Assembly (NCBI RefSeq): GCF_012927205.1
Contig: NZ_JABBGC010000002.1
Location: 744,001-808,000 of the forward strand
Reading direction: 5' to 3'
DNA: 64,000 bases
DNA from: Chitinophaga fulva
GTDB taxonomy: Bacteria; Bacteroidota; Bacteroidia; Chitinophagales; Chitinophagaceae
This document shows positions 1 through 7,532 of the stretch, in pieces; position 1 is the stretch's first letter; each line of letters begins with the position of its first letter. Under the pieces are notes generated by a model that worked only from the letters and a program-made list of their open reading frames with translations, searched no databases and was not told where the DNA came from. A program made the position numbers and the translations under genes.

Positions 1-1084
1 TCACCTCCACCAGCGTGGCCGCATCGAAACCGGACAGGCGTTTATCTTTATACAACAGGGAGCCCTGTATCAATTCCAGCCGTTTCCGTTGTCTTTCGGG
101 CATACGGTCCAGTTTGAGTTTCTCCCCTGCTATTTCCAGTGAGCGGTAACTGACGTCCATACCCAGAATACGGGTAAAGGCAGGTTTCTCCACCAGAAGC
201 CGCAGCAGCTTACCTTCGCCGCAGCCCAGATCAGCCACGGATGTTACCTGTTGTTCCAGCAACAGGTCACGTACCGTTTGCAGGCGCAGGTCGTGCAACC
301 GTATTTTTTCTACCGGCACCGGCGTATCTTCTGTCTCTTCCGGCTCTGCGTCCTCTTTCATGATCAGCTCCAGCGCCTGGCGGGTGAGCGGGCCGAGGTG
401 CTTCATGTAACGGCGAACAATCAGTTCTTTCGCCGGATGGTTTTCCAGCCAGTCACGCCCCTTTTCCATGAGCTTTTCAACCTCATGGTTACCGATAAAA
501 TAATGTTTGTCATTATCGCACACCGGTATCAGCACATATAACTGCGACAACAGCATCCATAACGGCAGTGTATTCTTCAGAGACACTTCGTAGTATCGGC
601 TTTGTCCCCATTCGGCATATTGGGTATCTAACGGAAAAGCCTGTACGCTGACTTCGTAACCGAGCGGTTCAAAGAGGCTGCGTAACAGCGGTTCTCCACC
701 ATTAACAGGCAGCACGGACAAGGTCACTTCCAGCGGGAAAGCTACATCCACCAGTTCAGGCTTGTCTTTACAACGCCCGTTCATGGCCGATGAATATGCC
801 TGTGAAATAGCGGCGCTCATAAAAGAAGAGGCCACATAGGGCCGGTCGTTGACATACAGCTCCAGCGCAAAGTCATTGCCTCCCGGGCCAGTTTTACGCG
901 TAAGCCTTACCGGGTCAAGGTCCAGCAGTAAGGCTGCTGTACATTTCTCTTCAGTAGCTTCTGGATAAAAAACGTGTACATCACCGGCTGTCAAGGGAAA
1001 TGTTTGCACCTTAGCCGGATGTTTGTGCAACAGATAACCAAGGTCTGTAGCGGGGTAACGTGTAGTTGTAATCGTTAATAACAT
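1..1084 (-). CDS. hen1: Bacterial Hen1, 3'-terminal RNA ribose 2'-O-methyltransferase (3' part outside window)
   Basis: Partial gene whose ATG is at 1084 and which runs off the left edge with no stop seen (about 361 codons present). The start MLLTITTTRYPATDLGYLLH and the following residues match what I know of the N-terminal half of bacterial Hen1. The methyltransferase domain begins near residue 280 with a SAM-binding motif (VADLGCGEGKLL). The window edge cuts just as the metal-site region begins (FDAATLVEV, normally continuing as E-H). In the family, Hen1 methylates the 2'-OH at the 3' end of cleaved RNA before the Pnkp kinase/phosphatase/ligase seals it. Pnkp is usually the next gene, which would lie beyond position 1 and cannot be seen here. 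It is divergent from metY. I am confident of the family; the operon partner is inference. Confidence 0.9.
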   Translation of the reverse strand, partial: MLLTITTTRYPATDLGYLLHKHPAKVQTFPLTAGDVHVFYPEATEEKCTAALLLDLDPVRLTRKTGPGGNDFALELYVNDRPYVASSFMSAAISQAYSSAMNGRCKDKPELVDVAFPLEVTLSVLPVNGGEPLLRSLFEPLGYEVSVQAFPLDTQYAEWGQSRYYEVSLKNTLPLWMLLSQLYVLIPVCDNDKHYFIGNHEVEKLMEKGRDWLENHPAKELIVRRYMKHLGPLTRQALELIMKEDAEPEETEDTPVPVEKIRLHDLRLQTVRDLLLEQQVTSVADLGCGEGKLLRLLVEKPAFTRILGMDVSYRSLEIAGEKLKLDRMPERQRKRLELIQGSLLYKDKRLSGFDAATLVEV

Positions 1085-1151
1085 AGGTTCACTAAAACAA
1101 TCGTCAAATGATCATCCGAAGATAAATGATTATTTTATATCACCCCGATCA

Positions 1152-1182
1152 TTTGGAAATCTAATTTAGTCTACTATATTTG
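1152..1182 (+). promoter_or_regulatory. Bacteroidota-type promoter for metY
   Basis: TTTG at 1152-1155 and TATATTTG at 1175-1182 are separated by 19 bp. This is an exact match to the Bacteroidota housekeeping sigma consensus (-33 TTTG, -7 TAnnTTTG). The metY ATG follows 44 bp after the -7 element. No other strong element was seen in the gap between hen1 and metY. Confidence 0.75.
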
Positions 1183-1226
1183 TGGACTAGTTCTTTTATC
1201 TACGTTAATATAAAAACACCAAGATT

Positions 1227-2522
1227 ATGTCCAGGAAGTTACACTTTGAGACCCTGCAGGTACATGCCGGGTATAGCCCCGACCCTACCACCAAATCGGC
1301 TGCGGTACCTATTTATCAGACGACCTCTTATACTTTTGACAGCGCGGAACATGCGGCGGACCTGTTTGAGCTGAAGCAGTTCGGTAACATCTACACCCGC
1401 ATCATGAACCCCACCACCGATGTGTTTGAAAAAAGAGTGGCGGCGCTGGAAGGCGGCGTAGGCGCACTTGCCGTAGCATCCGGACAGGCGGCCCAGTTCA
1501 TTGCGCTGCACAACATCCTGCTGCCGGGTGATAACTTCGTGACGTCTTCCTATCTGTATGGCGGCACTTATAACCAGTTTAAGGTTAGCTTCAAAAGAAT
1601 AGGCGTGGAAGCCCGTTTCGCTGACCTCGATAACCCGGAGAGCTTTGAAAAACAGATCGACGAAAATACCAAAGCCATTTATGTGGAAACCATTGGTAAC
1701 CCGGGGTTTGCTATTCCTGACTTTGAAAAACTCGGCGCCATCGCCCGCAAGCATGATCTGCCGCTGATTGTAGACAATACTTTTGGCGCTGGCGGCTACC
1801 TGTGCCGTCCGCTGGAACATGGGGCCAACGTAGTAGTAGAAGCGGCTACCAAATGGATTGGTGGACATGGCACCAGTATCGGTGGCATCATCGTGGATGG
1901 CGGCAATTACAACTGGGGCAACGGGAAGTTCAAACAATTCAGCGAGCCGGATGACGCTTATCATGGTATGAAGTTCTGGGAAGTATTCGGCTCCCACAGC
2001 CCGTTCGGCAATATTGCCTACATCATCCGTGCCCGTGTGACCGGCCTTCGCAGCTGGGGCCCCGCCCTGGCGCCACAGAATGCGTTCCTGTTCCTGCAAG
2101 GGCTGGAAAGCCTGTCGCTGCGCGTGCAACGCACGGTAGACAATGCCCTTCAACTGGCACAATGGTTGGCACAACAACCGCAGGTGGAGTATGTGAATTA
2201 CCCCGGGCTGCCAGGCAACAAATATCACGGGTTAGCACAGAAGTACCTGCAAAATGGCTTCGGTGGCGTGCTCAGCTTCAAAATTAAAGGCGGTAAGGAA
2301 GCAGCTGACAAGTTCGTGCAGTCGTTACAGTTAATATACCATTTGGCGAATGTGGGCGACAGTAAAACACTGATCATTCATCCGGCCACGACTACCCACT
2401 CTCAACTCAGTGAAGAGGAACAACGGGCTGCCGGCGTGGAACCGGGCCTGCTGCGTATATCCCTGGGCGTAGAACATATTGACGATATCAAGGAAGATAT
2501 CAAACTGGCATTTGGCGCTTAG
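1227..2522 (+). CDS. metY: O-acetylhomoserine aminocarboxypropyltransferase (sulfhydrylase)
   Basis: 431-residue PLP enzyme of the Cys/Met metabolism fold. It condenses O-acetylhomoserine with sulfide to give homocysteine, in cytosolic methionine biosynthesis. The PLP lysine is K209 (EAATKWIGGHG), the pyridine-contacting aspartate is D183 (IVDNTFGAGG), and the segment SGQAAQ near residue 85-90 forms the phosphate cup. The length is normal for MetY, longer than MetB or MetC, and the long insertion around residues 225-260 is typical of the O-acetylhomoserine type. Start chosen at the ATG giving MSRKLHFET. Its stop overlaps that of the convergent AsmA-like gene by 3 bases inside TTAG. It carries its own strong promoter. 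Confidence 0.93.
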   Translation: MSRKLHFETLQVHAGYSPDPTTKSAAVPIYQTTSYTFDSAEHAADLFELKQFGNIYTRIMNPTTDVFEKRVAALEGGVGALAVASGQAAQFIALHNILLPGDNFVTSSYLYGGTYNQFKVSFKRIGVEARFADLDNPESFEKQIDENTKAIYVETIGNPGFAIPDFEKLGAIARKHDLPLIVDNTFGAGGYLCRPLEHGANVVVEAATKWIGGHGTSIGGIIVDGGNYNWGNGKFKQFSEPDDAYHGMKFWEVFGSHSPFGNIAYIIRARVTGLRSWGPALAPQNAFLFLQGLESLSLRVQRTVDNALQLAQWLAQQPQVEYVNYPGLPGNKYHGLAQKYLQNGFGGVLSFKIKGGKEAADKFVQSLQLIYHLANVGDSKTLIIHPATTTHSQLSEEEQRAAGVEPGLLRISLGVEHIDDIKEDIKLAFGA

Positions 2523-4939
2523 TCGCCCTTGCCCAGTTTGATCTTTACTTTTCCATCTTTTCCTGAAACGGCGTGGAGATGCAGGATAATCCCTTTCCTG
2601 CTTCTACGCCGTTTCTCGGCTTTATCTGTAATCGCGGAGTCTTTGGCCGGATTACGCAGCGGAACATCGAGGTTGATGTTAGTGCCGCCTGCAAGGCCGT
2701 AAACCCCGTTCACGTCTATGTTCACCGCGCTGGAAGCGATGCGCATAGGCGGTATCAGGATCTTGTTTCCCTGTATCTGGAAGGTATTGCTGAGGTTTTC
2801 AAACGTAATACTGTCCAGTCGCCTGCGACGGAATAAAAAATTGCCGATGTCTTCCAGCGGCCCGAAATTCACCAGCGCCCCATTGCGCAGGTTAAAGTTG
2901 ACTGTACCATACAGTGAATTTTTTGCCAGCTCGCCGTTATCTGATACATTCCCCTTTATATCGGCCTTAGCAGACACGATTCCTTTCAGGTTGTTCGATT
3001 GTAAACCATCCAGCCCAAAGTTGTTGAACGCATAAAACAGTTGCCCGATATGCACATTAGTGATATTCGCGTTCATTTTAAAAGTATTGGAAGTACCCTG
3101 CTGATGCACAGTGCCAGACGCCTGCGCCGTGCCTCCTGCATGCTGGAAAGCAATCTTGTTAAGCAACAAGTCGGCTTCCGTCATAGCGATGAGCGCTTTC
3201 ACGTTCTGGGCAGTGAAATGTTCAAATACGATCTTGTCCAGTGCCACGTCCATTTTCACGTTACTGGAAGCCAGTACTTTGTCCAGTTGTTCGCCCACCC
3301 TGCCTGCTGCCTGGGCTTTCGCCTTGCGGGGAGCCTTCTTTCCTTTACGGGTAGTCAGGAAACTCCTGAATTCATTAAGGTCTACCAACGCGCTTCTGAT
3401 CTTCCAGTCCAGCTCTATCTTCTCAGGCGCGGTGAAATACAGGTTCATGATATTATGGATGGTACCTTCCATCTGAAGCGCGCTTTTCCGGGATTGTATG
3501 CGCACATTACGTACAAGCAGGTCCTGCCCGGTAAATTGCAGCGTGGCGCTACAATCATGGAAAGTAAGGTCACGCGGCAGATAGGTAAACCCTCCCCGCT
3601 GTACCTGTACCGTGCCTTCGAGCGCGGAAGGTGTGTTATCGGTTTTCAATACCGGCCCGGTGTAATACAGGTCCGCCGCCGCGGTCCCTTCACCAAACAA
3701 CAGTGGTATATCGCTGGCAGCGGTGTTGAGGTGCGCCAACGGGAACTGCGACCGGAAATGTCCGCGCAACAAGGGATGTTTAAGGTTCACCACGCGGATG
3801 GTATCGGCCTCCAGCGGCACCTCATTAAGGGAAGCCTTCAGGCCGAAAATATTCACGGCAGAGTTTTCATCGTTGTGACCGGCGTCTGGTATCACCTCAT
3901 TATTGAATCGTCCGGAGAAACTACAATTGCTCCATTCCCCGACGGCTGTCACCAGCGTGTTTTTCGTGGTTTTCCAGGTAACGACCACATGGGGCGTGTC
4001 CCGGAATTTCATATGTCCCTGCAGGTTAGCCTCGGCATCCAGCGGGGCTGTAAGGTGAATAGTCGATAGTTTACCGGATATATTGGGCGACAGCCACGAA
4101 GCGGCCTCCTGCAACAGTACCTGGTTAGCATTGATTTTCAGCCTGAATGGTGGCGGCTTCTCAGAGAAATCGAATACACCGGCTATCTGTAAAGGTGTCT
4201 TGTCAATCTTTATCTGTTGCTCAGGTATAATCAACTGTTTGGTGGTCTTATTAAAAAACAGGGACAGGTCAAGCCCCAGTGTTTTGCCTTTAAGATAACT
4301 GCCTTTGTTGGTATTGAATGAGAAGTTCCGGGCCAGTATTTTAGAACGCATATCGAGGTGCATACCTGAATCGGTACTCTTCAGCCTGCCATCCATCTCC
4401 TGGATATCCAGCTCAAAAAGTTTGAACTTCTGCCGGTTGTCTATGGTAAAAGTGATCTGCGAAAGCGCGATATTATTGACATTCGCATCCCGGGAGGAAC
4501 CATTTTTCCCGCCCCCCTTGCTGGTAGTGAACGCTGAGGTGTTCGTATAACCGGTACTGTCAGTATACAGATAGATATTGCCTTTTTCGAGGGAGACTTC
4601 CTTCACCTCTACGTGCCTGCGTAATAGTGATAACGTATTCACCCGTACGAAAACGTAGTCCAGGTCCAATAATGCATGATGATGTTGTTGCCACAGGCTA
4701 TCCTGTACCTGTACTTTTTTCAGGGCGATAGACACGTTGGGGAAGCTTTTGAAGAGGGAGGGTTCCATATCTTCCACAGATAACTTTCCGTTGATGTTGT
4801 CATTGAGCTGGTCTGTAATCTGTTTCAGGAAAGCAGCTTTATTGACTTTAATGTACAGGGTCAGTCCAACAGACAACAGAATAATCAGGGCGATGAGGCT
4901 TCCTCCGGCAATCAACACAACTTTAAGCCATTTACGCAT
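2519..4939 (-). CDS. AsmA-like family protein
   Basis: 806 residues. An N-terminal membrane anchor (residues about 6-29, VVLIAGGSLIALIILLSVGL) is followed by a long beta-rich periplasmic region. The C-terminal third (about 560-770, with SVKADIKGNVSDNGEL-like text and a final lysine-rich tail) fits the AsmA_2 C-terminal domain. AsmA proteins are inner-membrane anchored bridge-like proteins linked to outer-membrane lipid homeostasis. A specific cargo cannot be assigned here. It lies downstream of lepA on the same strand, but a terminator-like hairpin at 5020-5045 separates them, so it is probably transcribed separately. The family call is good; the physiological role is inference. Confidence 0.8.
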   Translation of the reverse strand: MRKWLKVVLIAGGSLIALIILLSVGLTLYIKVNKAAFLKQITDQLNDNINGKLSVEDMEPSLFKSFPNVSIALKKVQVQDSLWQQHHHALLDLDYVFVRVNTLSLLRRHVEVKEVSLEKGNIYLYTDSTGYTNTSAFTTSKGGGKNGSSRDANVNNIALSQITFTIDNRQKFKLFELDIQEMDGRLKSTDSGMHLDMRSKILARNFSFNTNKGSYLKGKTLGLDLSLFFNKTTKQLIIPEQQIKIDKTPLQIAGVFDFSEKPPPFRLKINANQVLLQEAASWLSPNISGKLSTIHLTAPLDAEANLQGHMKFRDTPHVVVTWKTTKNTLVTAVGEWSNCSFSGRFNNEVIPDAGHNDENSAVNIFGLKASLNEVPLEADTIRVVNLKHPLLRGHFRSQFPLAHLNTAASDIPLLFGEGTAAADLYYTGPVLKTDNTPSALEGTVQVQRGGFTYLPRDLTFHDCSATLQFTGQDLLVRNVRIQSRKSALQMEGTIHNIMNLYFTAPEKIELDWKIRSALVDLNEFRSFLTTRKGKKAPRKAKAQAAGRVGEQLDKVLASSNVKMDVALDKIVFEHFTAQNVKALIAMTEADLLLNKIAFQHAGGTAQASGTVHQQGTSNTFKMNANITNVHIGQLFYAFNNFGLDGLQSNNLKGIVSAKADIKGNVSDNGELAKNSLYGTVNFNLRNGALVNFGPLEDIGNFLFRRRRLDSITFENLSNTFQIQGNKILIPPMRIASSAVNIDVNGVYGLAGGTNINLDVPLRNPAKDSAITDKAEKRRRSRKGIILHLHAVSGKDGKVKIKLGKGD

Positions 4940-5009
4940 GTAATGGATGTTTTAAAGGGTATAACATACGAACACGTAAACAGTTTACGAAAATTTCCGC
5001 TTTTACGGA

Positions 5010-5045
5010 AAATAAAAATGGCGAAGATTCCGTAGAACCTTCGCC
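5010..5045 (-). terminator. Rho-independent terminator after lepA
   Basis: GGCGAAG (5020-5026) pairs with CTTCGCC (5039-5045) around a 12-nt loop. On the minus strand the stem is followed by ATTTTTATTT. It lies 40 bp past the lepA stop and before the AsmA-like gene. Confidence 0.7.
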
Positions 5046-5085
5046 GTTACAACTTGAAAATTTATAAATTCTGAAATTTACAAAT

Positions 5086-6879
5086 TTAATCATCCAGCTT
5101 AAGTACAGCCAGGAAAGCTTCCTGCGGCACTTCCACGTTACCGATCTGGCGCATACGTTTTTTACCTTCTTTCTGTTTCTCCAGCAGTTTACGTTTACGG
5201 GAGATGTCACCGCCATAACATTTTGCGGTAACGTCTTTACGCATGGCGCTGATGTTCTCACGGGCCAGGATTTTGGCGCCTACGGCCGCCTGAATGGCGA
5301 TGAGGAACTGCTGGCGTGGCAGCAGGTCTTTCAGCTTTTCGCAGAGCTTGCGGCCGAAGTCCTGTGCTCTGCTGCGGTGGATCAGTGCACTAAGCGCATC
5401 CACTTTATCACCGTTGAGCAGGATGTCCATTTTCACGATGTCGCTGTCACGGAAGCCGATCGGTGAGTAGTCGAAAGAGGCGTATCCGCGGGTCTGGCTC
5501 TTCAGTTTATCGTAGAAGTCAAATACGATCTCGGTGAGCGGTAATTCAAACATCAGCTCTACACGGGTCGTGGTGAGGTAGCTCTGATTGAGCAGGATAC
5601 CACGTTTGCCAAGGCAGAGGGTCATGATGTTACCGATGTATTCCGGTTTGGTGATGATCTGTGCCCGGATAAAAGGTTCTTCGATCCTTTCCAGTTTAGT
5701 AGGGTCCGGCATTTCGCTCGGATTGTTTACGATCACAGTACCTTCATTGGTGGTGTGAGCGATGAACCCTACGTTGGGCACGGTGGTGATCACCGTCTGG
5801 TTAAACTCCCTTTCGAGACGTTCCTGAATGATCTCCATGTGGAGCATGCCCAGGAAGCCGCAACGGAAGCCGAAGCCAAGTGCCTGTGATGTTTCCAGTT
5901 CGTAAGTCAGGGAGGCGTCGTTGAGCTGGAGTTTATCCATGCAGTCACGCAACTCTTCAAAGTCTTCAGTCACTACCGGGAAGATACCGGCAAATACCAT
6001 GGGTTTTACCTCCTGGAAGCCTTTGATGCCTTCTTCACAAGGTCTGCTGGCCAGGGTGATGGTATCACCTACTTTTACTTCTTTCGCGCTTTTGATACCG
6101 GTGATGATATAGCCCACGTCGCCGGCAAATACCTCTTTACGGGGCTCCAGTCCCAGTTTGAGGATACCTACTTCATCGGCTTCATATTCTTCTCCGGTAT
6201 TGACGAATTTGATTTTGTCTCCTTTTTTGATGGAACCGTTGTACACGCGGAAGTACGCGATGATACCGCGGAAAGAGTTGAACACGCTGTCGAAGATCAG
6301 TGCCTGTGTTGGTGTATCCAGACTACCTGTAGGCGCCGGGATGCGGGTTACGATGGACTCAAGGATCTCTTCGATGCCGATACCGGTTTTACCGGATGCC
6401 AGCAGGATGTCTTCATCTTTCACGCCGATCAGTTCAATGATCTGGTCTTTCACCTCTTCGATCATGGCGCCCGGCATATCAATTTTGTTGATCACGGGGA
6501 TGATTTCCAGATCGTTCTCCAGTGCGAGGTACAGGTTGGAGATGGTTTGCGCCTGGATACCCTGTGCAGCGTCTACCAGCAGCAAGGCGCCTTCACAGGC
6601 GGCCAGCGCGCGGGACACTTCGTAGGAAAAGTCTACGTGGCCAGGAGTATCGATCAGGTTAAACGTATATTTTTCGCCGTTTTTGGCGGTGTAGTTCATT
6701 TGGATAGCATGGCTCTTGATAGTGATGCCTTTCTCACGTTCCAGGTCCATGTCGTCCAGCACCTGTGCCTGCATGTCACGATCAGAGATCGTTTTGGTAA
6801 ATTCCAATAATCGGTCAGCCAGGGTACTCTTACCGTGGTCAATATGGGCAATGATACAAAAATTGCGAATATTCTTCAT
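5086..6879 (-). CDS. lepA: Elongation factor 4 (LepA), ribosome back-translocase GTPase
   Basis: 597 residues, the normal length of the family. The GTPase motifs run in order: G1 AHIDHGKSTL near residue 10, G2/T in the switch, G3 DTPGHVDF near residue 78, and G4 NKID near residue 132. The elongation-factor II, III and V folds and the LepA-specific C-terminal domain follow, the last containing DILLNGDKVDALSALIHR and a basic KRKLLEKQKEGKKRMR segment. The protein acts on the ribosome during translation stress. It appears monocistronic: it has its own -7 element upstream and a terminator downstream. Confidence 0.97.
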   Translation of the reverse strand: MKNIRNFCIIAHIDHGKSTLADRLLEFTKTISDRDMQAQVLDDMDLEREKGITIKSHAIQMNYTAKNGEKYTFNLIDTPGHVDFSYEVSRALAACEGALLLVDAAQGIQAQTISNLYLALENDLEIIPVINKIDMPGAMIEEVKDQIIELIGVKDEDILLASGKTGIGIEEILESIVTRIPAPTGSLDTPTQALIFDSVFNSFRGIIAYFRVYNGSIKKGDKIKFVNTGEEYEADEVGILKLGLEPRKEVFAGDVGYIITGIKSAKEVKVGDTITLASRPCEEGIKGFQEVKPMVFAGIFPVVTEDFEELRDCMDKLQLNDASLTYELETSQALGFGFRCGFLGMLHMEIIQERLEREFNQTVITTVPNVGFIAHTTNEGTVIVNNPSEMPDPTKLERIEEPFIRAQIITKPEYIGNIMTLCLGKRGILLNQSYLTTTRVELMFELPLTEIVFDFYDKLKSQTRGYASFDYSPIGFRDSDIVKMDILLNGDKVDALSALIHRSRAQDFGRKLCEKLKDLLPRQQFLIAIQAAVGAKILARENISAMRKDVTAKCYGGDISRKRKLLEKQKEGKKRMRQIGNVEVPQEAFLAVLKLDD

Positions 6880-6935
6880 ATGTTGATTTACTGGCCTGTG
6901 GCGGCTAAAGTGCCGCGTTAAGCCTTTTCAGGCCG

Positions 6936-6943
6936 CAAAGGTA
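6936..6943 (-). promoter_or_regulatory. -7 element upstream of lepA
   Basis: TACCTTTG on the minus strand matches TAnnTTTG exactly, 57 bp before the lepA ATG. No clear TTTG is seen 19-20 bp upstream, so only the -7 is claimed. A small GC hairpin (GGCGGC/GCCGC, about 6899-6917) lies in the leader. Confidence 0.45.
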
Positions 6944-7076
6944 TTAAAATTAGTTCATTAGTCAGCGGTTTCTGGCGATTATGTTTTGATAAACATGCTA
7001 CATGCGGATTGTCAATTTTTCATATATTAGATATAAATCCCCCTGTGGGGTATTATTTGATCTAAAACCTGATGAT

Positions 7077-7340
7077 ATGGACCTGACCGCACAATTTGAA
7101 CAAGCTACTGCTGAAAGCAAAACCCTTTCTGAGAAACCGTCCAATGAGATACTGCTGCAATTGTACAGCCTTTACAAACAAGGTTCCACCGGTGATGTGG
7201 ACACAGACCCTCCGGCTAATCCGTTCGACTTTGTGGCTAAAGCCAAACATGAAGCCTGGGCTGCGCTGAAAGGTAAATCCAAAGAGGCTGCCATGCAGGA
7301 ATACATCGATCTGGTGAAACGCCTGAAATCCCAGGGTTGA
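7077..7340 (+). CDS. Acyl-CoA-binding protein
   Basis: 87 residues starting MDLTAQFEQA, exactly the ACBP domain length. I chose this ATG over an in-frame upstream start at 7002 because residues before it do not belong to the fold. The family signature is visible: LYSLYKQGSTGD (around residues 30-41), then KHEAWAALKGKSKEAAMQEYI. ACBPs bind medium- to long-chain acyl-CoA esters in the cytosol. The last three codons and the TGA stop (SQG, stop) lie inside the left hairpin of a dispersed repeat at 7330-7349, so the C-terminus appears to have been set by the repeat. Confidence 0.88.
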   Translation: MDLTAQFEQATAESKTLSEKPSNEILLQLYSLYKQGSTGDVDTDPPANPFDFVAKAKHEAWAALKGKSKEAAMQEYIDLVKRLKSQG

Positions 7341-7479
7341 AACCCTGGGCTAAGATGTTTTCCAGGTTATTTTGTAGCCACGCTTCACAAGCGTTTGGCA
7401 CCAGGCCCCTAAATCATCGCTTAGGGGCCAACCCTGAAAGAACTTGAACAACAACGTAGCCCAGGGCTTCAGCCCTGGG
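7330..7479. repeat. Hairpin-ended dispersed repeat, copy 1 (MITE/REP-like)
   Basis: A 150-bp unit bounded by two hairpins, CCCAGGGTTGAAACCCTGGG (7330-7349) and CCCAGGGCTTCAGCCCTGGG (7460-7479). A central hairpin has arms GGCCCCTAA (7404-7412) and TTAGGGGCC (7421-7429). The reverse complement of this unit aligns end to end with copy 2 at 9469-9616: shared words next to the left hairpin are GGCTACGTTGTT and TTCTTTCAGGG, and next to the right hairpin AATAACCTG and AACATCTTAGCCCAGGG. It sits between convergent genes. No transposase is nearby, so it would be non-autonomous. Confidence 0.8.
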
Positions 7480-7532
7480 TTTCCGGATTTTTTTAATGCA
7501 ATTATCCCCATCTTCCCTACGGCCATGTTGCG

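Noticed and set aside
3041..4069. Long plus-strand reading frame opposite the AsmA-like gene
   Set aside because: It has no recognisable domain, no start context, and mirrors the codon structure of the real minus-strand gene.
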